64,000 bases of DNA from Steinernema hermaphroditum (GCA_030435675.1 CM059624.1:6596769-6660768), one strand, 5' to 3'. Counted from the stretch's first letter, positions 11,080 to 23,299 are shown. Numbers and translations are program-made. Notes: generated from the letters alone by a model not told the origin.

Positions 11080-14000
11080 TCATTTGTGCCTCTTGGTTCC
11101 CTTCTCGAACGCGCTTTGGAGTCCGGCGAAGTAGACGTCACTCTGCATCGCCACGGGAACGACGCTCACGTTGGGAACGTTGGCGTCCTTTGCTATTCTG
11201 TGGCCACTTAGCACGTTGAGTGTTCTCCAAAAGACGGCAGGGTATCTCCAGAAGAGGAGCGCCGGCAAAACGACGCTGTAGAGGGGCGAGATGAGCATCG
11301 CCTCCTTGACGATGGTGTCGAAGACGAAGTTGGTGTGGCTGTGGTCGAGCTGGAATCGGACCCAGATTCGAGGAGGATTCTAAAGGAATTACCATGTCGT
11401 AGAGGACCACTCCGGCTACAGAGGAGGAAATGATGAGGAGATGGAAGTAGGAGACGGGGAGGAGGACGCGGATCATCGAGAGGTTCTCCTCAATCTGGAA
11501 AACCGCAGAAAGTCGATTCGAAGGGCCGCCGTTCCTGGATTGGCCTTCGCGGTATTTGAGACGGTACTTGATGTTCAAAATCATCACTACTTGACACACG
11601 ATTACGGTAATGACACCAAGTGCGACAATTATGCCGAGAAGCACCTGAAAGTGCACCTTTTAGTCATGGTCGAGGTTGATGGAATATGTTATTTTCAAAT
11701 GTCGCGTGTTGCCCTTGAAAGTGAAACGGTAGGCGCATTCCTGGCCTGCCGCGTGGAAACGGCATGTGCACTTAGATTCAGTGGGGACCTTTTCTTGAAG
11801 CGAAACAAAGAGCCTACAGCTTAAGAAGGTCACCGGAACGGAGATTAAACTTGAAGTTGCTTGGGAAAACACATTAGAGAATACCCCAAGAGAATTATCC
11901 CATCCACCCTCAACATCCACGGATCTTATGACATCGAAATCACGTCGAAAAGAGTAAGGACGTCATCTATACATGTGTATCTCCTTGATTATCCGTGCAC
12001 TAACGCCATAAAGATCGCGACTAAGCATTTCGTGAGTGCAAAACGGTTTTCTTCCTTCATCCGGTGGCGATACGAACTTTGGTAAACAAAACATCCACAT
12101 GATACGCATCGTGGCTTGGGAATTCGCAAAACAACAAACACCGTGCTTCTAATTACCGCCCATTAGAATCTTGGAGAGCATAATAAGGCTTACATAAACG
12201 GAGGTGACGGATTCCACGAGGCCGACCCCCGTGTGGTACCTCTTCTGATTGGAAGAGTTCGACATGACGATCCACAGACCACAAAATATTGCCACCGACT
12301 GGAAGATTGCGACTTTCATCTAATGCAAATGCAGATTACCGTAATCAACATGGCCAGAATGACGCTCTTGCGCGACTCGACGTGCTCGTAGTTTGCAACT
12401 CTAGCGGTTGAGATCATTCTCTCGAAGGCCAAGAGGGTTATACTGGCAGTTTCCAGGAAGAACATGTAGAGGATCATGAAAACGATCCAGAACTCGATGT
12501 TCGAGTGAAGGAGATAGGTGCAATGATCGGTGTTCGGAATCGACAACCTGAAGTTTTAAGTGCATTATACGTACTTCTCTGCAGGAGTCACTTGAGAAGT
12601 GTTTGATTAACGAGATTACACTGTGATTAAATGATGCCAGAAGAGGGCCTTGTACTGTAGAGGAAACTTCAGGCCCGCTATTAAAAGATCTTCTACGAGT
12701 TTCTAGTACACTGTCCTAATTTCGGCACAATTACCACCTCTAATGCGGTAAATACTACCGTATTCGTGAAAGGAAACGCGAATAGTAGGATTATTCCTTT
12801 CAACTGACAAGGGAACATCCTTTTTTTGCAAACAGACAGCTGCGGGCAAAAAAAAGTGTGCTCTCGTTCATATCGTTAACCAATTAATAATTTTGCAAAT
12901 GCCTGACTTTTTTTAACTGGAAAACACACACAAAAGTAACCCTGCTAAAAAGCGGAAACGTATGATCTTTATTCTGTTTTTTTTCTGGGATCTGTTTTCC
13001 CCGGGATCTATTGTCCCAGGGATCTATTGACCCGGGGATCTATTGTCCCACTGGGATCTATTGTCCCCGGGATCTATTGTACCGGAATCTATTGTCCCGG
13101 GGATCTATTGTCCCACAATCTGTTCGACTCCCACAGAGAATTTTCGATTATCTTTCTTTTCACCAGAAGTAAGCATTTTTATGTTTCCTGGTGTTTCTCA
13201 ACACTGGTCCTTGCCTTGCACCTAATATAACTTAAAAATTCCTTTGCAGAAATCGGAACTGGTAATCCAAATTTCACCTTTGTGGTGAAGCGTTTTTTCA
13301 TTATTTCGCGGTCCCCTCTCTTTTGCTAGTCATCTCAGGACATAAAACCAAAGAAGAATGGTTAAGGTGGGTGTCGAACCCAGATCCGGAGAACGACAGC
13401 CACGACACTACCCACTTCGACCACACAAACAGTTGGCGCTTTGCTTTAGTAAAGTTGACTATATTCATTCAAGCACAACTTTCAAACGGCATTTATGCGG
13501 TCAAGTGTGTGTATTGGCCAGAATAGAAAAGGTTTTGCCGTTGTGGCATCTAAAAGGATGAGGAGAGAGGGGGGGAGTTGAAAACAGCTGCACCACAAAG
13601 GTGAAATTTGAGTTACCGATTCCGATTTCTGAAAAGAGTTTCAAACCGAAGACCAGCGTTGATAAACACCAGGAGATGCAAAAATATATAGTTCTGTTGA
13701 AAAGAAAGAAGGTAGAAAAAACGAACATATTTCATATTTCACGGACCTGTTTTACTATAGCCAGTTTGCATATGGGCCGCGCACTTTGTGCGCGCTTGAT
13801 TTCCTAAGATCTCCCATATCCATTACACCACAATTGATTTCGATTTGCAACTATCACTTGGGGATGTTCCCTTGTGAGTTCTCAGAACGCTCTGACAAGA
13901 AAATTACCTGATTAGGTTGAAGATAAACGTTGCTAACGAACCGAGATTTAGAAGAAAGGCACTAAATAGGTGATACTTTCCGAGAAGACTCGCGTGGGAA

Positions 14001-14200
14001 TGATGCCACAGGCGCTTCGGCTGCAAAAATCACTGGTGAGAGGCTAAGGAGGGGGGGGGGGGGTCAACCTTGAATATCATGAAAGCAGAAAATATGAAAA
14101 ATCCCAGAAGACAGAAGGCGATCTTGACCAGCAGTACCGACTTGTAGCCTCTGCTGGAGGCGAGGTCGCCGACGACATTGCAGAGAGAGCGATTTGCCAT
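11080..14200 (-). CDS. serpentine chemoreceptor-like 7TM protein (Sra/Srab/Srb/Sre superfamily)
   Basis: Exons that can be supported: 14069-14200 (MANRSLCN..., TM1), 13908-14020 (TM2, LFSAFLLNLGSLATFIFNL), ~12340-12547 (TM3 and the family's ERMIS...NYE motif), 12194-12319 (TM4), then about 11640-11830 (extracellular loop with several Cys), 11397-11656 (TM5, IKYRLKYR, then FQIEENLSMIRVLLPVSYFHLL) and the last exon ending with TGA at 11080-11082 (TM7, LISPLYSVVLPALLFW). This ER...YE plus RYQ/EN-type pattern is that of nematode serpentine receptors, which act as chemosensory GPCRs in neurons. Exon joins between 12194 and 11656 are not resolved. The intron between exons 2 and 3 is 1360 bp, far longer than usual, and is filled with repeats. 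A 20- or 44-nt intron is needed near 12320. Confidence 0.7.
12840..12955 (+). repeat. dispersed repeat, copy A
   Basis: A block containing GTTAACCAATTAAT, GCAAATGCCTGACTTTTTTT and ending AAAGTAACCCTGCT is repeated almost unchanged at 26625-26735 in the same orientation. In both places it lies next to the GGGATC minisatellite. It sits in the long intron of the serpentine receptor gene. Confidence 0.75.
12985..13112 (+). repeat. GGGATC minisatellite, locus A
   Basis: About eight degenerate units of 15-17 bp with the core GGGATCTATTGTCCC. The unit ends are inverted relative to each other (GGGA/TCCC). Related arrays lie at 26262-26372 (opposite strand) and 27980-28062. Confidence 0.85.
13130..13740. 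mobile_element. foldback element in receptor intron with tRNA-like core
   Basis: The arms 13140-13290 and 13595-13735 are imperfect inverted copies of each other (for example CACCTTTGTGGTG against CACCACAAAGGTG, and CCTGGTGTTT against AAACACCAGG). The ~300-bp centre contains a tRNA-like sequence on the minus strand. No protein is encoded. Target duplications were not found, so the class is undefined (foldback or MITE with a captured SINE). Confidence 0.6.
13360..13425 (-). other. tRNA-like sequence with A and B box (pol III type)
   Basis: On the minus strand an A-box-like TGGTCGAAGTGGG (13423-13411) and a B-box GGTTCGACACC (13380-13370) are about 30 nt apart, the spacing seen in tRNA genes. 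A T-arm (CTGGG, TTCGACA, CCCAC) nearly pairs. No acceptor stem or clear anticodon arm could be folded, so it is a tRNA relic or SINE head rather than a functional tRNA. Confidence 0.45.
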
Positions 14201-14377
14201 CGGAATGGAGCAGCCAAATGCGAAGTGCGATTGGGGGAGAAGCGCCGCCCAGCGGGGAGAAAGTCGCCAGCGGATTAGCGGCCTCTTCTAGACGCACTTC
14301 AAGGGTGCGGATATGGCGACAAGAACGTGAAGAGCAGCTCTGTTTGTCACACCCGAAACAAAAGACGTTTTGACGAA

Positions 14378-14670
14378 GCCTGAAATCACACCCAAGCAGC
14401 ACACCTAAAAGTGAGTGAGTACAACGAAGGAGATGTTTACGCTTAGGCATATAATGACGCGCACAACAAGGCTATAATCAGGACATCCTTATGAGAAGTA
14501 TGAACAAATTATATAGAGCTGATTCCAAAAGAGAAGAATGGGTCAGCGTTTCGAAAAAAGTTCGCACGTAGGAGAAGCTGGCCCAAACTGCGCAGATGGG
14601 TAAAATGAGCATAAAAGCGCGCTGCATGATAGGAGTCCAGGGCCGTTCGGCGTGCTCTGTATCCAAGCTT
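14378..14670 (-). pseudogene. possible relic of another serpentine receptor
   Basis: On the minus strand two hydrophobic segments in different frames (RAFMLILPICAVWASFSYV; LVVRVIICLSVNISFVVL) are interrupted by stops. They resemble transmembrane helices of the neighbouring receptor and lie just upstream of it. It may be a decayed tandem copy; low confidence because hydrophobic frames arise easily in T-rich DNA. Confidence 0.3.
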
Positions 14671-14954
14671 CGCTGGATTCAGCACCCCTTGTGCTAGCTT
14701 CGACACGGCGTGTCAGCATAAGGGAAATTGCTTCACGAAAGCGTCCGCCGCTTCGCGGCAGGACCAGGCCGCCTTGTTGGTAGTTTTTGGCCTGTGATTC
14801 AGTGTAGATCAGTCCGTTCGCACTAATTCTGGTGGCAAATCACTAATGACGCCGAGAGCTATCGATTGATACCAAAATAACGGAAATAAAATAAATTTGA
14901 CTTTTTTCGGTCATTTTTCGATCTGTTTTCCAACTTTTCTCGGCGCTCAGGACA

Positions 14955-15240
14955 TTAGAACGAAATTCATCCTATGAATTTGTGCGTTAGACTTCGCTGA
15001 ACATTTTGCGTACCAATTTAGAGAAAACTACGCAATCTACAAAGAGTTATTTCGCACTTACGGCAAGCCGTTTTTCGCCAAAAATGACGATCTCAGCAGT
15101 AAATTGCTGATTTCTCTACGCATAATGCATTATATCAAAATCCATCCTATGAATTTGTGCGCCGTTCTCTCTTGAACATTTTGCGCACCGAACAACCACG
15201 AGGCACGTAAGATTGAGAAAGTTATTTCGCTTGCAAACTA
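14955..15240. repeat. tandem pair of ~174-bp repeats upstream of rpl-11
   Basis: CATCCTATGAATTTGTGCG occurs at about 14969 and 15143. In both copies it is followed by a gaacattttgcg block and later by gttatttcgc. Two diverged copies are present. No coding potential. The rest of 14671-15713 shows nothing recognisable apart from the rpl-11 promoter that must lie here. Confidence 0.7.
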
Positions 15241-15713
15241 GTTGGTTTCGAGCTGTATGTCTTTCACGCTATCCAGGTGTCGTCCTACTCATTATGGACC
15301 GGCACGTGAACATAAAAAGAAGTATGCGAAGCGCACGGTAGGGATCTGTCTACAGTATGCTTGGCATATGTAGTGCACAGAAGGTCTCCTCGCGCGACAA
15401 GCCTGCATCGTCAATGCAGGAGTGAGGTATCCGAACGCGTGGCATCCACCAGCCGCCGCGGACGAAAAAACGAGCCATTTGACAGGCCGTGTCGACCGGG
15501 CGCACGACGAACGTCTTCCGTATACTCATCTGTTTGGCGTTTGACTCTCGACACGAAATAGCAGTACGGTGGGGTACGATACGATACTCCCCGACTCCAT
15601 CTAGGGCGAGTTTCTTCATGTCTATTTGGTCAAAGAATTTCTGCATCAATTTCGAGATTTTTTTTGTCGTGGCTCTGTTCGATTCTCAATTATTCCATCT
15701 GTCTTTAGGTAAA

Positions 15714-16496
<783 letters not shown>

Positions 16497-17743
16497 ATCG
16501 TGATCTAGGATTTTTGTTGTTATCGATAAACCTTGTTGCTATTTACTCTTGTGTCTTTTGTGTTTGTACCGTGATGTGCGGGGTCATTCAGGATTAGATG
16601 GTGCTTCTTGTGGTGTTGGTCATACAGTCGAGGGATGGATATTTGGCTGTATCCGTGGTATTGTCGGCGTCTTTCATTTGTGTCCCCAGCGATCGGTCGG
16701 GTCGTCCACTCGCTCTCTCTCTGAGGCTGAGTGAGAAGTCGTTCTCGATCGTCTCGATCGACTAATGGGACCACTGATCGTTCTTCTCGGATACCATCTC
16801 CAGCCGAAGCCAGAGGAAAATCTGCGACTACGGTGTGATTAGTGCCTTTTTGTGCATATATGGCGTCTCGAACGGTGTAAGCCTTCGATACGAGAAGATA
16901 AACTCGTAAAACTCGTGGTATTGTCGGCGATTGTCTGGGCAGGAAGCTTCTTTCTCAATTCTTAGGTGATTCGAGTTCTGCGATTAGTTCTCTTCGAAGA
17001 CCTTCCTAAGATCTGGCTTGAGATTTAGCCCTTCCCAGTTCCTCTGCATTTGTTTTTCCTCTTCCTAGTATCCACGGAAACACAGAGGTACAGCTTTCAT
17101 CAATAACAAACACGGCTTTACCCGGACCTTGGATGAGTTTGAGTCGAGAAGTGAAGTGAGTGCCACTGCCACAGCAACGTGAGTCTCCCAATCTGCCTCC
17201 ACGGAAAACAGATCGAGCGACTTAAGAATGTCGTTAGATGGAGTAGAGGAGGGGACTCCCAACGTGCCACTCTGCCACCCACTGCGATTTTGAGAAAGAA
17301 AATACGACAAACTCCGAATTCACGGAAATGTGGAAAAGCGGCATGTGGAAATTGGAACGTAGCGATTTTTGACTGAGCGCCTGAACATGTCATGTATAGA
17401 CCAATTGAAAGCTATGGTCTCTCCGCGAACTACCGTAAACTGCGTGTCATTCTGCACGCCACACTCATTCCGGCAGACCTAACGTTGCTCTGTCGTCTGC
17501 CCTGCTTTGAGGGGGTTCTGTCTTTCTGTCTCGTTCGTTTGTCTGCCCTTACCTTATGTCTCTTTGTTTCAATTGCTGTGAGCTCATTCGGAATTTGTGT
17601 TTCGATCGCAAACGGTTGCGCGTCCCTCTATCAATTGTTCCGATTAGCATTATTTGTTGCGCTCTCGTTCTCGAAGGTTTTGGAGACACTTCAAAATTTC
17701 TATTCATTATGATTGAGCTTCTTAGGTAGTATAACTTAGCAAA
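16497..17743. other. intergenic: rpl-11 3' UTR and upstream region of the Argonaute gene
   Basis: About 1.25 kb without a convincing gene. The 3' part (17450-17740) is T-rich, with cttcttag and aacttag just before the Argonaute ATG as possible trans-splice acceptors. Open frames here have no recognisable protein. Confidence 0.5.
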
Positions 17744-20700
17744 ATGGAGAAGATCACGCAAGGAATTTCGGATTTGTCCATGACGCCTGTGAGCATGGCA
17801 CAGAAGATCGGTGCTGGTGCGAAGCCCGATGGTCGCAATTCAGTGCCTGTTGCCCTGGTTGCCAACATGTACCCACTCAAGATGGCTCAATTGCCCGTCT
17901 ACCGTTACGATGTGGACATGTTGATGAAGTTTGGTTCTAAGCTCGTTAGCTTGGTCAAGAAAACTATTGATGAGTAGGTCTGAAAGGCGGTGAACTATCA
18001 GTTAGGAAGCTTTTTAAGCTACGTTGCTATCGACAATAAGGACAAGTGCCGTGCCACGTTCCGTCTCGGTGTTCGTCGCTTCGGCCAGACCTTCTTCAAC
18101 CCACGAGGTATTTTCTATGACCTCCAGTCGGTTCTGTATTCGGTCGACAAACTCAAGGACGAGGTTTGTTCCCTGGATGAGAGAGTCTTTTTGAGTAGGT
18201 GGTTGCAGGCTGGAAAAGAACTCACTGGTTTGAAAGAATTAGTCATTCCTGGCGAAGATCTTAAAGACGTTCCCGAATTCAAAGGCCGTACTGTCGATTC
18301 CGTCATTTTGCACGTGAAGCCCGTTGACAGTAATTTCCAGTTGGCTCTCGGAGATCTCTCTTACGTCGACCAAGGCATTGAGGCTAACATGAATCACGAT
18401 CTCATTCAGTTCCTTGAGCTTGCTACTTCGCAGCACGCCTATCTTACTGCGTAGGTGTAGTCGTGTAATCTGTTTACAGAACAGGCTTTTTTAGGACGGA
18501 ATTCGTTACTTATCCATCAGGTGTTTCGTATATGTGCAAGCCTGTTAAAGATCTTCAAGGAGGCAAGCACCTCCTAAATGGAGTTCAGAAGTCCGTGAAG
18601 GTCATCCAAGGAAAGACGAATGATAAGGCGTCCGTTGCCGTCGTTGTTGATCGTATGTTTCAGCACTTTGAAGCAGTGACTAGCTACTTCTTTCAGCTAA
18701 GAAGACCGCCTTTCACAAGGCTGGGATGCGCGTTGTTGATAAGGTCTATGAATTGGGATTGATGAATGACGATGGTAGCGTTCATCCTTCAAAGATCAGC
18801 GACATCGACAAGCAGCTGAAACACTTATATGTCGAGACTCGTCACGGAAAAAACGTTCGCAGATTTGACGTCACGGGTTGTGACCCTAAATCGGCGCGCC
18901 AGATGAGGTGATATTCTTCTGTATCTGGAATCTAAATCTTGCTGATTGCAGATTTGAATCGCCTGATGGAGAGATTACCGTCGAACAGTACATCAAGAAG
19001 CGTTACGGACTCATCTTGGAGTATGCTGACGCTCCGCTTGCTGTTGCTAGGGGCAGAAAAACTGTTGGAGAAAAAGGATCTACTTCCCAGAAGGTCTACT
19101 TCCCCATGGAACTTCTGTACGTGTGCCCCAACCAGCGTGTGACCAACACTCAGCAGACACCGAAGCAAATCAGCGAAATGATCCGAGTAAGTAAAGTATA
19201 TGTGTGATGTGAGTTCACATTGTCTTTTTTAGTCTTGTGCTGTACTTCCAAGTGACCGCGCTCAAGAGATTCAACGCAACGTTGCTGCTCTCCGCTTGAC
19301 TGGCGGAAACAGTTCGATGTCCGCTGCGCAATTACACGTTGACAAGGACATGATGCGTCTTGATGGTCGAGCTCTTGCTCCTCCTGAAGTATTGTACAAG
19401 AACAGCAAGAAGTTCACCGTTGATCCTAACACCGGAAAGTGGAAGGCCTCAGGACCACAGAAGCCGCAGTTCCTTATTGGTGCTTCCATCAAGAAATGGG
19501 GAATCTTCCTGATTGCTGGTGGAAAGCCGTACCCTAACGACGAACGTGTTGTGAAGGGATTCAGCGAACTGATGCTTACGGAATGCAAACAACGTGGAAT
19601 GGTCGTGAGCCCTCCTCAAGTGTTCCAGGCTATCCCTGGTCGTGTTGATGAGATTGAAAAGATTTTCAAACTCGCGAAGAATGACGGGTTTGAGTTTCTG
19701 TTCTTCGTTCAGGAAAGCCGCCTTTCTTTACACAGTGAGTTGCCGTTTGAAGTTTTAAGTAAATGGAAGCATGTATTGTAGAGGAAATCAAGCACTATGA
19801 ACGCAAGTACGAAATCATCACTCAAGATCTGAACATGAACACGTGCAAAAGTGTCGTTGAGCAGCGCAAAATGTTGTCACTTGAGAATATTGTAGGAGTA
19901 GCTTTCTGTATGCAGCAAACGATATATATATATTTTTTAGATTAACAAGACCAATGTTAAGATGGGAGGAGTGAACTACTCACTGGTTGTTAATGCACCT
20001 GGGTAAGATTGTGTGATTGTTCTGTTCTCATCATAACGTATTTGGGAATGTTTCAGCACCCAACATCTCTTTGGAAAGGGTCGCCTGTACATTGGTTTCC
20101 AAGTCAGCCATGCTGCTCCGCTCTCTCCCGAAGAGATCGCCATGGGTGTTGTCCCTCGACAGCCTACAGTTATCGGAGTAAGTACCCAACTGGTTCTGCA
20201 ATGTTACGTGTTGTCTAAACTTTCAGGCCGCTGGCAACATTACCAAGGAGCCCGCAGCATTCGTCGGAGACATTATGTTCCAAACTCCACGCTCTGACGA
20301 CATGGAAATTGCCATGAAAAAGCTGGTCAAGGAGTTCGCAGAGCGATACAAGGCTGCGGTTGGCTGTCCTCCATCCGAGGTTGTGATCTACAGGAATGGT
20401 GCGTCAGAGGGCCAGTTCGTAAACGTATGTGTTTACATCGTGAATGGTTGTTAATATTCATTTTGCAGTTGCTCAGGGCGGAAGTTCCTGCCATTCGTAC
20501 CGCGCTTAAAGAAGCCGGTGCTGGTACCGCAAAGCTGACACTGATGGTTGTGTCAAAGCTCCACAATGTTCGTTTGATGCCGTCTGCGGTTAGTTTTTGC
20601 TCCATTATATATGTGCTCACGTACTGCAATTTTAGATGAGACCCGGTGGCAAAGCGCCTGAGCAGAATGTCAAGCCTGGTACTGTTGTTGACACCACCAT

Positions 20701-21080
20701 CGTCCACCCATCATTTGCTGAGTTCTACTTGAACTCGCACCAAACCCTGCAGGGCTCTGCTAAGACTCCGAAGTACACCGTCATGGTCGATGATTCTCAG
20801 TTCCAGATGTCATATTTGGAGCTTATGACATATGTTCTCAGTTACGGTCATCAGATTGTTGGGCTTCCCACCTCCCTGCCCACCCCTGCCTACGTTGCCG
20901 GCCGTTATGCCGAACGCGGTGCAATGCTTCTTCAAGCTGCCAAGTATGATACGTGATTTCTAGCATTATATAACTGCATTTCATTTCAGACAAGAAACTG
21001 ATGTGTCGAACTTCGAGAAGCTGTCCCAGGAGCTCTCATATGGCACCTCGAAGATCGGAGACAAGCGCATCAACGCTTAA
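17744..21080 (+). CDS. Argonaute of the worm-specific (WAGO) type, slicer residues lost
   Basis: Fourteen exons and 13 introns of 44-54 nt (first 17974-18018, last 20944-20989) give 910 residues. Order: N-terminal domain, linker, PAZ (about residues 240-380, ending near the KRYGLILEY and FPMELLYVCPNQ strands), MID, PIWI (from about 590). Slicing Argonautes need a DEDH tetrad. Here the first Asp position (usually ADVTH) reads FQVSH with Gln at 20100-20102, the second (usually RDGVSEGQ) reads RNGASEGQ with Asn at 20395-20397, and the final His (usually PAYYAH) reads PAYVAG with Gly at 20900-20902. So it should bind a guide but not cleave. Nematode WAGOs bind 22G secondary siRNAs in germline or nuclear silencing. 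Codon use is less GC-biased than in neighbouring genes. The closest WAGO subgroup cannot be decided without alignment. Confidence 0.93.
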
Positions 21081-21719
21081 ACGTTACTTACTACCATGTT
21101 TTACTGACTTAATTTAGTTGTTTCTGACCAGTTGCTCCAATAAATATTTGCTTGTTGTCATAATCATTGTGTTTTTGTTTGTGCTTGCGATATCACGGGT
21201 ACAACGGAGTTCAATTACATTGTCGGCAATCTTTCGGCGATTTGGAGGAGGATTGCAGGATTCAGAAACAGGGCGAGACTGAAGAGCGCGTCGTCGGAGA
21301 ATCCACAAGTGAATAGGGGCGGGCGACTCGGGAGCAGGGCTGGGCGAGACGAGACTTTTCAACCTCGAGACTCGAGACCAAAATAAAAATCTCGAGACGA
21401 GACTCGAGACTTTTCACTCTTTTCCAGAACCAGAGTTGTCGAGTTCGGTTTTCGGGTCGGGTACCCGAGCTAAAATTTCCCGGTTCCTCTGATACATGTC
21501 TGACGCGGGTACCCGAGCAAAAATATTGAGTTAGAACATTGAAAATGTCGCTTTTTTCAGAGCACGTTTCTAACCATAAAAATGCGTTGCGTTTTAAAAA
21601 ATGCGTTTCTAACCACTGAAGGTATTCACCATTCAAGTGTAAAACGCTTTCTGGAGAGAAGCCTAATCGAAAAATTTCATTTTGCCCGTTTTTGGCCTCA
21701 TTGCAAAGAAGGGACCGGT

Positions 21720-21840
21720 CTAATCCATGGCCATGGCCATTTACAGTCGCGGCCATGGCCATGGCCGATGCAATTCAATTCATGGCTATGCGTGTGGTCT
21801 AATTCATGGCCATGCAGGCGGTCTAATTCATGGCTGAACG
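21720..21840. repeat. CCATGG-rich simple repeat
   Basis: Repeats of CCATGGCCATGG and of GGTCTAATTCATGGC units inside hAT-like element 1. No coding role apparent. Confidence 0.6.
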
Positions 21841-21891
21841 GTGCGATGGCTGGGACGGCCAGGAATACTGGCCAAAGGGGAGCATGGTGGG

Positions 21892-22237
21892 GCCCCCATG
21901 ATTAGTAACATATGGCTACAAGTGTAGACGAACAAGAGAGAGAACAAGAAACACAATGGTTTACCGCATATATGCTGAGTCACGCATGTGGTCAATCACA
22001 ACGTGGAACATAAATAACGATGTTCAGGAAGCCATTGGATGGTGAAGCTATTCGCAGTGGTGGGTGCTGCATCCCGTTATAGAAGAGCCACCGCCCGGCG
22101 TATGGGATAACGCATGTGAAATGGGAGCCTGTCTTAATCGTAGCTCCAGCAAGCCGGAAATTAACGCCAAGAAACTGTTTCTTGTTCTCTCTCTTGTTCG
22201 TCTACACTTGTAGCCATATGTTACTAATCATGGGGGC
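21892..22237. mobile_element. 346-bp element with perfect 62-nt terminal inverted repeats
   Basis: 21892-21953 and 22176-22237 are exact reverse complements over 62 nt (GCCCCCATGATTAGTAAC ...). The 222-bp centre has no gene. Perfect arms point to a recent insertion or to conservation as a foldback. No target duplication is obvious, so the superfamily is open. Confidence 0.85.
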
Positions 22238-23299
22238 AAAGAAGTTTAGTTAACTCAACAAGAAAGTTTAGTTACTTTCGCGTCAAGTGCTTTTTCGCCG
22301 AATTTTTCATCTTCTTGGAATTTGCTCTCATTGTGACATTACAAGAAGGGACCGGCATGTGCGCTTGTAAGCTATGCTCACATCGCGTAGTAAATAGTCC
22401 CTCGGAAAGGAAATAAAAAAGCGACATTTGTTCAGCATGTTGCATGTTCAACGACATTATTGCCTGCTTTCGGTGGCGCAACGGAGAGTTTGATCCTGTT
22501 AGATTCCTCGGCGACCTCCCAAAACGTTGGAAAAAGTGAAGGCGTGTGTGGAGGAAGTGGCTATAAAATTCTCTATCCGATAAAACTGCGCTCTAGATTG
22601 CGTATTTCTGCTCAAATACAATGAGAACCGAACCCGTTATCTTACTCTTCGAACGAAATTTGGGCTAAGCTGGTCTCATATTCTTGCATAGATCGCTCGT
22701 TCTGTCTGCAATGACATCAAAATGATAGGCATCTTGCCGAGAGTGCATTCAAAACTCAAAACGCGCGTGCAAAATCCCTACAATAGTCAGCAATTGTCCT
22801 CATTTAAACGATTTCAGACTTTCTTGTTAGGACCCAAAAGTCTTGAGAGTCTCGAGGATTTCTCGAGACTCGAGACTTGCACAGCCCTGCTCGGGAGGGG
22901 AGCGGAAATGCCGAGAAGCTGCGCGCTTTTTGAAAGATCGGTGGTAGAAGGCCATTGGAAAGGCCAAGAGTCGAACCTTTGATCAGCCGATCGTCTCAAC
23001 TCACAAGGGTTGGATGATGTCCACAATGCACTCCAAGTTGATCTACAAGATCCACTGAAGTGCACTGAAAGTGAACTCTTCAGTCTCGCCTTGTTTCTGT
23101 ATCTTGCAATCCTCCTCTACAGTACGCAGTGTAGATGGTGGGCGAATTGGGCTCTTGGCAAACCATCTTGGCAGTTCCTCAGTACAGCGGATCCAACGGT
23201 TCATATTCGATTTCTGTCTTAACCACTGCGAAGTCAGTTCGGACGGCCTCATTAGGAACTGATACTTGGGAGAATGGACCACGAGTGAATCGGATGCTT

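Larger units (their letters stand above)
21335..22889. mobile_element. non-autonomous hAT-like element 1 (1555 bp, 8-bp target duplication)
   Basis: The left end starts CAGGGCTGGGCGAGAC and the right end, reversed, starts CAGGGCTGTGCAAG. Both ends are flanked by CTCGGGAG (21327-21334 and 22890-22897). Subterminal GAGACTCGAGAC motifs occur inside both ends. An 8-bp duplication and a CAG-starting terminal repeat are the marks of hAT transposons. No transposase is present. It carries a nested 62-nt perfect inverted repeat (21892-22237) and, at 21431, a 10-bp terminus identical to that of hAT-like element 2. Confidence 0.75.

Noticed and set aside
12985..13112. CRISPR-like array
   Set aside because: Units are contiguous without spacers and the genome is eukaryotic; it is a minisatellite.
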